Shown in pieces: positions 50,362 to 58,638 of a stretch of DNA of 64,000 nucleotides; positions within the stretch are counted from its first letter, which is position 1, and each line of letters starts with the position of its first letter. The position numbers and the translations under genes were made by a program. Origin of the DNA: CAZAMP01 sp964486455. GTDB lineage: Bacteria > Eisenbacteria > RBG-16-71-46 > CAZAMP01. The stretch is taken from assembly GCA_964486455.1 (NCBI GenBank), contig CAZAMP010000004.1:95847-159846 (forward strand), written 5' to 3'. The notes under the pieces were generated by a model. That model was not told the DNA's origin. It ran no database searches and worked only from the letters and a program-made list of their open reading frames with translations.

Positions 50362-51570
50362 ATGTACGGGCGCATCAAGGAAGATCTGAGGAAAGAGCTG
50401 GAGGCCACGCGGGAAGCGGGTCTATACAAGGCCGAGCGCGTCATCATGACGCCGCAGGGGGCGTCGATCAAGGTCAGCACCGGTGAAGAAGTGCTGAACT
50501 TCTGCGCCAACAACTACCTGGGACTCTCTTCGCACCCGAAGCTGATCGAGGCCGCCCACAAGACACTCGACGAGTGGGGCTACGGAATGTCCTCGGTCCG
50601 TTTCATTTGCGGAACACAGGGCATTCACAAGGAGTTGGAAAAGAAAGCGTCCGAATTCCTCGGCATGGAGGACACGATCCTCTACGCGGCTTGCTTCGAC
50701 GCCAACGGTGGTGTCTTCGAGCCGTTTCTCGACGCAGAGTCGGCCATCATCTGTGACCAGCTCAACCACGCGTCGATCATCGACGGCGTGCGGCTCTGCA
50801 AGGCGAAGCGGTACATCTACCCGCACGCCGACATGGGCAAGCTCCAGGAAGTCTTGGAATCGGACGAGGTCAAGGGCTGCAAGTACCGGATGGTCTGCAC
50901 GGACGGCGTCTTCTCCATGGACGGGGACATCGCCAAGCTGGACCAGATCTGCGACCTGGCCGACAAGTACGATGCCCTGGTCATGGTGGACGATTCGCAC
51001 TCTACCGGGTTCGTCGGAAAAACCGGACGCGGCACCCACGAGTACAACGGCGTGATGGATCGCGTGGACATCATCACGACTACGTTCGGCAAGGCGCTCG
51101 GCGGGGCGTCCGGCGGCTGCACATCCGGCCGCGCGGAGATGATCGAGTGGCTGCGCCAGAAGTCGCGTCCGTACCTCTTCTCGAACACACTGGCCCCCTC
51201 CGTCGCGGGCGCGACCATCGCGGTATTCGATCTTCTGTCGTCGACGACCGAGCTGCGCGACAAGCTCGAAAACAACCAGAAGACGTTCCGGGCTCGGATG
51301 ACCGAGGCCGGGTTCGACATCGTCCCGGGTGATCACGCGATCGTCCCGATCATGTTCGGCAAGTTCGAGAACGACGCCAAGCTCGCGCAGGATTTCGCGC
51401 GCGAGATGCTCGTGGAAGGGATCTACGTGATCGGCTTCTCGTATCCCGTCGTCCCGAAGGGGCAGGCGCGGATCCGTGTCCAGCTCTCCGCCGGTCACGA
51501 GCTGGAGCACATCGACAAAGCCGTCGATGCGTTCACGCGCGTCGGAAAGAAGCTGAACGTCATCAGGTAA
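50362..51570 (+). CDS. kbl: Glycine C-acetyltransferase (2-amino-3-ketobutyrate CoA ligase)
   Basis: This 402-residue PLP enzyme interconverts 2-amino-3-oxobutyrate plus CoA and glycine plus acetyl-CoA. The ATG at 50362 has AAGGAGG upstream and gives the usual N-terminus. Family motifs: NFCANNYLGLSSHPKL, FICGTQGIHKELE, VMVDDSHSTGFVG, and the PLP lysine in TTTFGKALGGASGG. No threonine dehydrogenase (tdh) is adjacent. Divergent placement next to the glycine cleavage genes suggests a threonine-to-glycine-to-C1 route. Confidence 0.95.
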   Translation: MYGRIKEDLRKELEATREAGLYKAERVIMTPQGASIKVSTGEEVLNFCANNYLGLSSHPKLIEAAHKTLDEWGYGMSSVRFICGTQGIHKELEKKASEFLGMEDTILYAACFDANGGVFEPFLDAESAIICDQLNHASIIDGVRLCKAKRYIYPHADMGKLQEVLESDEVKGCKYRMVCTDGVFSMDGDIAKLDQICDLADKYDALVMVDDSHSTGFVGKTGRGTHEYNGVMDRVDIITTTFGKALGGASGGCTSGRAEMIEWLRQKSRPYLFSNTLAPSVAGATIAVFDLLSSTTELRDKLENNQKTFRARMTEAGFDIVPGDHAIVPIMFGKFENDAKLAQDFAREMLVEGIYVIGFSYPVVPKGQARIRVQLSAGHELEHIDKAVDAFTRVGKKLNVIR

Positions 51571-51580
51571 CCGGAGTTCC

Positions 51581-51603
51581 GGGCGCGGCCTTGGTCCGCG
51601 CCC
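51581..51603 (+). terminator. GC hairpin after kbl
   Basis: GGGCGCGG pairs perfectly with CCGCGCCC across a 7-nt loop, 11 bp after the kbl stop. There is no T-tract. It is positioned as a transcript-end structure between convergent genes. Confidence 0.45.
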
Positions 51604-51679
51604 ACCGCCTTGGCCTTCATCGGCGCAACCGGGCGGTACGGACGCGCGCCACCCTATCCCGGTGGGGCTCCACTTTCGG

Positions 51680-53332
51680 CTACAGGCGGGAACCGAGTCG
51701 CAAGACGATCCGGCTGCCGGGCGCGATGTCCCCGGAGGCGAGGCTGTAGAGCCACTGGAAGTCGATCCGGCGCGTCAGGAGGTAGGTTCCGTAGAATCGC
51801 ACCCGCTGCCCCTCGGCCGTGAACGATCTGCGGTCCTGGCCCTCGTAGGTTCGGGCGCCGACGCCGAGTCCCAGCCGGAGAGCGGAGCCGAACTGGCGCC
51901 GCACGTCCAGACTCGGCGCGTGGCTCTGGGCAATACGGCCGTCGGCGTAGGCATAGCGTAGCTGAAGATTCGCGCCGCTCCCGAGAGCGTCGCGCCAACC
52001 GACGCGCGCATTTCCGTAGACCGGACGCTTCTCCTCGTTGCTCTGATCCCGAACACCGACCCGCGCATGAACCGTCCAGGACGGCGAGAGCGTGTAGCCG
52101 GCACCCAGACGCATACCTTGAAGCAGAGGATCGAAGAAGAGGCTGTCGGGGATGTCGCGGGTGTCGGAGCGCCGCACGTTCCTGAAGTAGTCATATCCCA
52201 CGTGACCGTGGAAGCGCTCCGTGAACTGACGTTCGAGAAGGACGTTGAAACGGCTCAGGGTCTGATCCGAGCCCGCGGCCTCCTTCCGCCATTCCCGATT
52301 GACGTCGAGCTCGAGGTCCTGCCGGACGCGCAGGCGGCGCCCCGCGGAGAACTCGTTCGTCACCACGGCGAACTCGCGGCTCACACCACCGCCATCGTAC
52401 CGTCCCACGACCCCCACTGTGCCCTGATACCGCGTCCGGCCCCGCGTGCCGGCCGTGTACGTGGCGTAACCGCCCCACTGCCGCCGTTCGAACTCGGGCT
52501 TGCCGCTCGTGATCTCGGGTTCCCCCCCACCGAGTACGCCGATGCGCCAGCGTTTGCACGCCCGGTACTCGAGGAGTACGCCGTCCCAGCTGCCGGCGGC
52601 GCGCAGATCGTAGGAGAAGAGACGACCGGCCGCCACGCGGAACGGCTTCCGCGAGTCATCGTATGTGAGGCTCAGTCGATAGAAACGGTAGAGCCGTTCC
52701 GTCAAAGGAAGCTCCGAACCGACCTCCCGACTGCGCCGGAGTTCCTCGATGCGCAGGCGCACCCGGAGCTCCAGCGGACGATGGAACAACCTCCGGCTAT
52801 TGAGCCGCAGATAGACCGAAGGACGCTGGTAGTCTCCCCCGGTATCGCCGGCGTCATCGAATGCGCCCCACTCGAGGGCGCAGCGGCCGTCGAGATGAGG
52901 CCCAACATCCCGGAGAGGAAGCACGAGGGGTTTCGCGGAGACGTCCTCCACGCGGAGCGTCGGGCCGGTCGGCTCTTTGGCCACGGGCGTCAATTCGACG
53001 GCCATGTAGCGAACTTCGTCCCCGTGCTCGAAAGACCCCTCGGCGGTGACGACGCGGCAGGAAGCGGAATGCCGCGCGAGGTAGCTCACCCGCATGTCGC
53101 CGATCTTCCGTCCCTCGCGATAGACGGCCAGCTCAGAGTCAGGCGTCAACCCGTCGACCTCGCCCTTGTCGATGTAGACCGAGCTTCTGGAAAAGTGGAG
53201 GATCTCGGCGATCATCAGGTCCCCGGACTCCATGGCCCGGGCAGTTCCGATCGCCGCGGTCCACACGATGAGCAAAGCCGCCGCCTGGAGTCCGGTGCCC
53301 CGCAACGCGCTCATGCGTCTTCGGAGGGTCAT
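51680..53332 (-). CDS. Outer-membrane beta-barrel at the end of the cytochrome operon
   Basis: This 550-residue protein has a signal peptide (LQAAALLIVWTAAIGTARA). A ~90-residue N-terminal beta domain (KGEVDGLTPDSELAVYREGRKIGDMRVSY) is followed by many alternating amphipathic strands from ~residue 165 to the end (VYLRLNSRRL, RVRLRIEELRR, GGYATYTAGTRG, LQLRYAYADG, IVLRLGSRL). It is likely a large outer-membrane barrel. By position it could be the porin of a porin-cytochrome conduit, though sequence identity with MtrB-type porins is not visible. Its ATG overlaps the stop of the 12-heme gene. Confidence 0.75.
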   Translation of the reverse strand: MTLRRRMSALRGTGLQAAALLIVWTAAIGTARAMESGDLMIAEILHFSRSSVYIDKGEVDGLTPDSELAVYREGRKIGDMRVSYLARHSASCRVVTAEGSFEHGDEVRYMAVELTPVAKEPTGPTLRVEDVSAKPLVLPLRDVGPHLDGRCALEWGAFDDAGDTGGDYQRPSVYLRLNSRRLFHRPLELRVRLRIEELRRSREVGSELPLTERLYRFYRLSLTYDDSRKPFRVAAGRLFSYDLRAAGSWDGVLLEYRACKRWRIGVLGGGEPEITSGKPEFERRQWGGYATYTAGTRGRTRYQGTVGVVGRYDGGGVSREFAVVTNEFSAGRRLRVRQDLELDVNREWRKEAAGSDQTLSRFNVLLERQFTERFHGHVGYDYFRNVRRSDTRDIPDSLFFDPLLQGMRLGAGYTLSPSWTVHARVGVRDQSNEEKRPVYGNARVGWRDALGSGANLQLRYAYADGRIAQSHAPSLDVRRQFGSALRLGLGVGARTYEGQDRRSFTAEGQRVRFYGTYLLTRRIDFQWLYSLASGDIAPGSRIVLRLGSRL

Positions 53333-54348
53333 CGCGTCCCCCTCGCCGAATCGGTCGGATCATCGTGGCAGGCGTCGCAGTCCGCCGCCAGCCCCGCCCA
53401 CACACCGCCGTCGTGGCAATCGTCGCAGGTCAAGGTGGCGTGATCCCCGTACATGAGAAAACCGGAGGCGGTGTGATCGTATAGGCGAACATCTCTGAAC
53501 CCGCCGATGCCGTGGCAGGATCGACATTCGATCGGAAACCCGTTGCCCACGTGCACCGGATCGTGGGCGGCCGCGTAGTCCCGTACGTGGCAGGCGTAGC
53601 AGTCGTCCGCAGGAGGCGATTCGGCGGCACCGTCGTGACAGAGCGTGCAGTTGCCCACATCGTGCCCGAGCACGAGCGGAAAGCTCCCCGCGTGCGGATA
53701 GACAGCGTCCCCCCACCTAGCATCCTCGCCGGAGTGACACTCGCGGCAGTCGGTCGAAAGACCGAAGCGCTCATGATTCGGGCCGGCCGTGGCCAGGTAG
53801 TCCTCCAGGTGGCAACTTGAGCAGTCGTTCGACAGCCCGAGGTGCTCGTTATCCATGATCGTGCTGTGGCACGCGAGGCAATCGAGAGTCGCGTGACGGC
53901 CCAGCAGCGGAAAACCGGTTTGCTCATGCTCGAGAAGCACACTCGACGATGAACGCCAGGCCGTTTCGTCGTGACAGCGGGAACACCGGAATCCGAGCTC
54001 ACCCCGGTGCGCAGGGTCGCCATGGCAGTCGGCGCACAAGACACCGATGTAGCTGAACACGGGGTTTTGGTGGCACTCTCGGCACCGAACCCGAGCGTGC
54101 GCGCCTCGAATCGCGAATCCGGTCTCGGCGTGATCAAAGTCGAGCTCGGCCCGGAGCTCTCTCCAGTTCTGCGGTGTGTGGCAGCGTGCACACTCGAGGG
54201 TGAAGTCCTCCCCGTGAATCGACGAGTCCGGGAACGCCCCTGCGCCTCGATCTGGGCAAGGCTCATCCGACGCGCTTGCGGGTGTGTGCGGAGCGACGAC
54301 ACGCGCGAGCATCAACAAGGCCGCAGCGATCATCAACGCGGGTCTCAT
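53329..54348 (-). CDS. Twelve-heme c-type cytochrome
   Basis: This 339-residue protein has a signal peptide (ALMIAAALLMLARVVAPHTPASA) and twelve CxxCH heme-attachment motifs (CARCH, CRECH, CADCH, CSRCH, CLACH, CSSCH, CRECH, CTLCH, CYACH, CRSCH, CDDCH, CDACH). Many are spaced with extra His residues for bis-His ligation (repeated F-x-H-x-x-T/D-F pattern). It is periplasmic or surface-exposed and likely an electron relay. The ATG at 54348 lies in an ATGA overlap with the 17-heme gene; the open frame extends further upstream but is not a start. Confidence 0.9.
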   Translation of the reverse strand: MRPALMIAAALLMLARVVAPHTPASASDEPCPDRGAGAFPDSSIHGEDFTLECARCHTPQNWRELRAELDFDHAETGFAIRGAHARVRCRECHQNPVFSYIGVLCADCHGDPAHRGELGFRCSRCHDETAWRSSSSVLLEHEQTGFPLLGRHATLDCLACHSTIMDNEHLGLSNDCSSCHLEDYLATAGPNHERFGLSTDCRECHSGEDARWGDAVYPHAGSFPLVLGHDVGNCTLCHDGAAESPPADDCYACHVRDYAAAHDPVHVGNGFPIECRSCHGIGGFRDVRLYDHTASGFLMYGDHATLTCDDCHDGGVWAGLAADCDACHDDPTDSARGTR

Positions 54349-55826
54349 GGTCTCGACGCTCCCGTGGCTCCGGCATCCGCGCTGGAGAGGGAAAGGACGG
54401 ATCCGTCGGCGCCATGGCAGGTCTCGCATTCGGAGCTCAACGGTTTGAAGCGGCGGAACGGCTGGTCGTTGGACGTCAGCTCTATACGGTGGCAACCCTC
54501 GCAGCTGACGTCGCGGTGTTTCCCCTCGAGCGCATACGTCGAATTCACTTGATGATCGAATGTCTCCGGCTTCCAGTTCTCGGTCGTGTGACAGGACTCG
54601 CAGCTGTTCTCGGGAAACTGACGCACGTGCACGTCATCGTGGCAAGCGATGCAGTCCGTCGACACATGGACATAGCATATGCGCTCCTCCGAGGTCTCGT
54701 GGTACTCCGCTTGGTGGCAGGGTAGACACGACGTCTCACGGTGGCTCCCGGTCAATGCGTACTCGGTACGGCTGTGGTCATAGACCATGTTGCGCCAGTC
54801 GCTATCCGTGTGGCAGTCCTCACACTGCAAACGGTCTCGGATCTCCGCCACGTGTCCCGGGGGGACGTCGTCGGCGTGGCAGCTCTCGCAATCGAGGGCC
54901 GCGATGTCGAGACGTACGGTTTCTCTCCCACCGATCCTCTCTTTTAAATGGCACGCCGTGCAGGCCACCGCACGATGGGCACCCGTGACTTTGTAGCGCG
55001 AGTCGTTGTGGTCAGCCAGCTCGTAGAGCGACGGAGTGAAGCCGTGCAGATCGTGACACGCGTCACATCGTCCTTCGTCGGGGCGATCCGCGAGCTGCCC
55101 CTGATGTGAGTCTTCGTGGCAGTCCGTGCACGCGCCGAAAGGCACAGCGTCCATGCTGCGCCCCGATCCATGGCATTTCCGGCAGTCGACCGTCACGTGG
55201 CCACCCGCGAGGGCATAGTCGGTTCTGTCATGATCGAACGGGGCCCCGTCAACGAGCTCGGTCCACTTGCCGACACCGTGACATTGCTCGCAATCGGCGC
55301 CGAGTTTTCCTTCGTGAAGATCCTGATGGCAACTCCTGCATTCGGCCCGCAGGCCGAGAAGGCTCTCTTCTCTTCGAGTACGCTGGGTGATGGGCTCCCC
55401 GACATTCGAGACCCGATGGCACTTGCGACATTCAACCTCGGCGTGGGCTTCTTCCAAACGGTAGCCCGTGGGTTCGTGATCGAAGGCCCTCATGCCGTCT
55501 TCGTCGAACCAGAGCGCGAGCTTCTCGCCCTCGCCGCGGTGCTCTTTGTGGCAACTTTCGCAGGTCTGTTCGTCCCGGATCACGACGTTGTAGTGATACC
55601 CGGAACCCCGGTCCATTCCCCTACGCACCTCCTCGTGACAATCGAGACACTTGGTGTCGCTGGTCCGCTGCGTTTCGTCATGGCACTGTATGCAGAACTC
55701 CTGACCGATGAGTTTCGTGTGGATGCCCGGCAGCGTCAGGATACGGTCGAGTTCCTCCGATGCCTGGGCGGGAACTGCCCGTGTGGATAGGAGAACCAGC
55801 GCGAGAATCTGCAGCGTCCGCGTCAT
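54345..55826 (-). CDS. Seventeen-heme c-type cytochrome
   Basis: This 493-residue protein has a short signal peptide (QILALVLLSTRAVPAQA) and seventeen CxxCH motifs evenly spread from residue ~45 to ~470. The chain is built of repeats of the form FDH-x-x-T-x-Y-A-L-x-G-x-H-x-x-V-x-C-x-x-C-H, each supplying distal His ligands. This high heme density suits a long-range electron wire across the periplasm. Its ATG overlaps the stop of the cytochrome b gene. Confidence 0.92.
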   Translation of the reverse strand: MTRTLQILALVLLSTRAVPAQASEELDRILTLPGIHTKLIGQEFCIQCHDETQRTSDTKCLDCHEEVRRGMDRGSGYHYNVVIRDEQTCESCHKEHRGEGEKLALWFDEDGMRAFDHEPTGYRLEEAHAEVECRKCHRVSNVGEPITQRTRREESLLGLRAECRSCHQDLHEGKLGADCEQCHGVGKWTELVDGAPFDHDRTDYALAGGHVTVDCRKCHGSGRSMDAVPFGACTDCHEDSHQGQLADRPDEGRCDACHDLHGFTPSLYELADHNDSRYKVTGAHRAVACTACHLKERIGGRETVRLDIAALDCESCHADDVPPGHVAEIRDRLQCEDCHTDSDWRNMVYDHSRTEYALTGSHRETSCLPCHQAEYHETSEERICYVHVSTDCIACHDDVHVRQFPENSCESCHTTENWKPETFDHQVNSTYALEGKHRDVSCEGCHRIELTSNDQPFRRFKPLSSECETCHGADGSVLSLSSADAGATGASRP

Positions 55827-56497
55827 GACCCCTCCTTGCTGTCAGCCAGCGGATCCGGCGACGGTCGGAGCCCCTCGTCGTCATGCTCCTCGTGCCTGCC
55901 CGTGATCATGGTCCGGTAGAGGGCCGTCGCGGTTTCTCCCGTCGTGCCCAGATAGATGTGAACGACCGTGAATGCGGTCAGGAGGAACCCGGCGATGGAG
56001 TGAGCGACTGCCATGGGCCAGATGCCCCCCGCGCCCAGGAACTTGTCCGGGGCAAGGTCGGGAACCTGCAGGAGAACACCTGTGGCGAGGAGCACGGGCA
56101 TCAGGAACACCATCACCGTGATGTAGACGAGCTGCTGCAACGGATTGAACTTGCGCTCTTCGGTAGCAGGGAAGGGATGCGGCTCTCCCCGCATGATGCC
56201 GAGCAGGTAGAAACGCGTTTGCTTGAGCACGTCGCCGATCAGGCCTCTCCGGGCCGGGACGTAGTGCCGCCGGTTCCCGGATGCGACGTTGCTCAGCAGA
56301 AAGATGACGTACAGAGCGATCAGCGCGATTCCCGCAGTGTTGTGGATAGACGTGGCCACGTCGAAGGGGACGACCGGGCGGTCGATCTTCGAGAAGTGCA
56401 TGCTGAGACCCGTCAGGATGAGCAGGAAGAACAGCACGGCGTTGAGCCAGTGCCAAGCGCGGAGCCAGCGCGGATAGAGGTTGAGGCGGCGCGTCAC
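55823..56497 (-). CDS. Cytochrome b561-type membrane subunit
   Basis: This 224-residue protein has a GTG start at 56497 in a GTGA overlap, with GGAGGG 7 nt upstream; an ATG 5 codons earlier has no such site. Four TM helices carry His residues for two b-hemes (LRAWHWLNAVLFF, SIHNTAGIALIAL, AVAHSIAGFLLTAF, VVHIYLGTTGE). This resembles formate dehydrogenase/thiosulfate reductase/Ni-hydrogenase cytochrome b subunits. It probably links the quinone pool to the periplasmic multiheme cytochromes. Confidence 0.87.
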   Translation of the reverse strand: MTRRLNLYPRWLRAWHWLNAVLFFLLILTGLSMHFSKIDRPVVPFDVATSIHNTAGIALIALYVIFLLSNVASGNRRHYVPARRGLIGDVLKQTRFYLLGIMRGEPHPFPATEERKFNPLQQLVYITVMVFLMPVLLATGVLLQVPDLAPDKFLGAGGIWPMAVAHSIAGFLLTAFTVVHIYLGTTGETATALYRTMITGRHEEHDDEGLRPSPDPLADSKEGS

Positions 56498-57447
56498 CGG
56501 CGTGCCCTCCATCGGGCGAAGATCGCTCGTAGCAGACCGTGTGCGGAGAGAGCCGCCACGAGGACAATCAGGATGATCACGCTCCACCGATCCAACACCG
56601 CGTTTCGCGTGACCCCGATCACGTACGCCTCCCCGAAGATCGCCGCGTTGACAAACCCCACGCGGCTGCGTTCCTCCCTCGCACGGTACTTGTACAGCGT
56701 CGTCAGCAGGATCGAGTCGGTCGAGTGGCACGCGACACAGTTTTTCTCTGCACGGTCCCCGGATAGGATCTCGTGGGTGAAGATCTCTGTGTGCGGTGTG
56801 TGGCACTCGATGCAACGCACCGCGCCCCAGTGCAGTTCAGTCTGTGGAAGCCAAGAGTGACTCTTCCGGATCACAGGGAATTCCCGGTCGGTCAACTCCT
56901 CGAAATCGATCGGGTCCGCGTGGCATTCCAGACACACGTCGTTGTCATCCCGGACAACCTGCGCAATGGCTTTCTCCGACCCGGTCAGATCGAAGACGTG
57001 CGGATCGTGGCAGGAGTAGCAGCTGAAACGATCGGCGTGCTTGGCGTAGTGCACACTCTTCTCGAAGTCGGCTATGATCCTCTCAACGTCGTACTTCTGC
57101 TCATCCGTTTGCCGCTCATGACAGTACCCGCAGTCGAAGTACTGTTCCTTGGCACCTTCGAGGTGGGGGTACACCTCTTTGCCCACGATGTGACAGATGC
57201 GGCACGCGAGCTTGCCGTGGTTCGATCCGGCGAAACGGATCGGATCGATCCGGTAGTCCAGCTTCTTCTCGGGATCGTAGAGCTTGTCGGACGGTATGTT
57301 GTGCTTGGTCAGGTCGGAGCCGGGAGCGTGGCACTGGAGGCAATCCTCCAGCGTGCTCAGCGTATCGGTGATCGCTTCCTCCGAAGACACCGACGGGGCC
57401 GCCAAGCCGAGCCCCAGAATGCAGGCTAACAGAATGTCTAATCTCAT
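56494..57447 (-). CDS. Seven-heme membrane-anchored cytochrome c
   Basis: This 317-residue protein has a signal peptide (RLDILLACILGLGLAAPSVS) and seven CxxCH motifs (CLQCH, CRICH, CGYCH, CYSCH, CLECH, CIECH, CVACH). A C-terminal TM anchor follows (VIILIVLVAALSAHGLLRAIF) with a basic tail. The layout fits a periplasmic electron acceptor docked to the cytochrome b subunit, whose gene overlaps its stop. The start ATG (57447) is preceded by only a weak ribosome site. Confidence 0.88.
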   Translation of the reverse strand: MRLDILLACILGLGLAAPSVSSEEAITDTLSTLEDCLQCHAPGSDLTKHNIPSDKLYDPEKKLDYRIDPIRFAGSNHGKLACRICHIVGKEVYPHLEGAKEQYFDCGYCHERQTDEQKYDVERIIADFEKSVHYAKHADRFSCYSCHDPHVFDLTGSEKAIAQVVRDDNDVCLECHADPIDFEELTDREFPVIRKSHSWLPQTELHWGAVRCIECHTPHTEIFTHEILSGDRAEKNCVACHSTDSILLTTLYKYRAREERSRVGFVNAAIFGEAYVIGVTRNAVLDRWSVIILIVLVAALSAHGLLRAIFARWRARR

Positions 57448-57553
57448 GGGTCTCAACCAGCTCGGGAGAGCCCGGAGGAAGAGGGGCAAGCCTCTCTTCC
57501 TCCTTGGTGACACCAACGGCCAAGCCAAGCTCGTCGGATAGCAGGAACTCCTT

Positions 57554-58555
57554 CTAGTCCGTGACGAGCGCGTAGTCGTTGGACTGAGTTGCCTCGGACC
57601 ACTTGTGGCCCGTCAGACTCGAATACCACAGCGCGTTGGAGCTGAACTTCAGGTCGTAGGCTTCGTAACCCAACAAGTTCAGGTAGGCCGCGACCTGACT
57701 CCCTGTCTGCCCCGTCCAGCAGTAAACAACGATCGGCATGTCGGTGGGCAGATACTTGAGCTGCTGATCCATTCCCAGGCTGGCGCTCGGCGTGAACTGG
57801 TATGCTCCCTCGATGTGCCCGGGAACCCCGGCGGTGCCGTTGCCCAGGTAGTCGTCCTCACCGAAGTAGTTGATGATGAAGTAGCTGTCGAGTCCCTCGG
57901 AGAGCATCTCCGCGACGGTGATCCCCTTGAAACCGCCCGCGAGCATGCTGGAAACGCGTGCGTCCAGGACCTCGCCCCCGGTTGTCGCATCGGTGTCCCA
58001 GCTCGGCCAGTCGTATTCCGTCGTCAGCGGATTGTCTGTGGTCTCGATGTTGCCGGCCGGAAGACCGTCGCCGCAGTTGGTGGTCCACTTCGCGGCGAGA
58101 GTGGTACTCCAGGCGGCCATGCCGAACTTCAGGATGTGCGCTTCGTGCCCCAGCGTTCTCAGTGCGACCACGGCGTGCCCGGCGGTCTGCCCCGTATAGC
58201 ATGCCACGACGATCGGCTTGTCCGTGGGGAACGACTTGGAAGCGATGTCCCCCATCAACGCGCCGAGTGAGGTCCAGATGGCACCTTCGATGTGGCCCGC
58301 GTCGTAGTCAGTCTGGCTTCGGATATCGAGGACCGTGTAATCCTCGATATTGTCGTGTAGGGTCGTGGCCGTCACGGTGGAAGGTGCGCTGCCGTTGATG
58401 TAGGCGATCGCCGCGTCGGCCATGGCGGTGAACTGTTCCGCCGGCGTCAGCGTGGCATCCTCGGGAGCGGTGGTCGTGCTGTCGTCGGAGCACCCCGCGA
58501 ACAGCGCGGCGGTCAGGACGAACACCAGGATGAGGTGCCAGCGTGTCTTCAACAT
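57554..58555 (-). CDS. Lipoprotein with two rhodanese domains
   Basis: This 333-residue protein has a lipoprotein signal (VFVLTAALFAGCSDD, lipobox FAGC). Two rhodanese domains follow: the first active-site loop is VVACYTGQTAGHA (~residue 128) and the second VVYCWTGQTGSQV (~285). Both have the catalytic cysteine, and DIRSQTDYDAGHIEGA is typical of the fold. It probably binds or transfers sulfane sulfur in the periplasm. GAGGAG lies 9 nt upstream of the ATG at 58555. It sits between the 11-heme and 7-heme genes. Confidence 0.88.
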   Translation of the reverse strand: MLKTRWHLILVFVLTAALFAGCSDDSTTTAPEDATLTPAEQFTAMADAAIAYINGSAPSTVTATTLHDNIEDYTVLDIRSQTDYDAGHIEGAIWTSLGALMGDIASKSFPTDKPIVVACYTGQTAGHAVVALRTLGHEAHILKFGMAAWSTTLAAKWTTNCGDGLPAGNIETTDNPLTTEYDWPSWDTDATTGGEVLDARVSSMLAGGFKGITVAEMLSEGLDSYFIINYFGEDDYLGNGTAGVPGHIEGAYQFTPSASLGMDQQLKYLPTDMPIVVYCWTGQTGSQVAAYLNLLGYEAYDLKFSSNALWYSSLTGHKWSEATQSNDYALVTD

Positions 58556-58638
58556 CTCCGATTTCTCCTCTCTTTGAGCCGTGAGGCCCAACATCTCCGG
58601 CCCCAGGATGGGTCCCGCATCGGCGACACCCATCTCTC

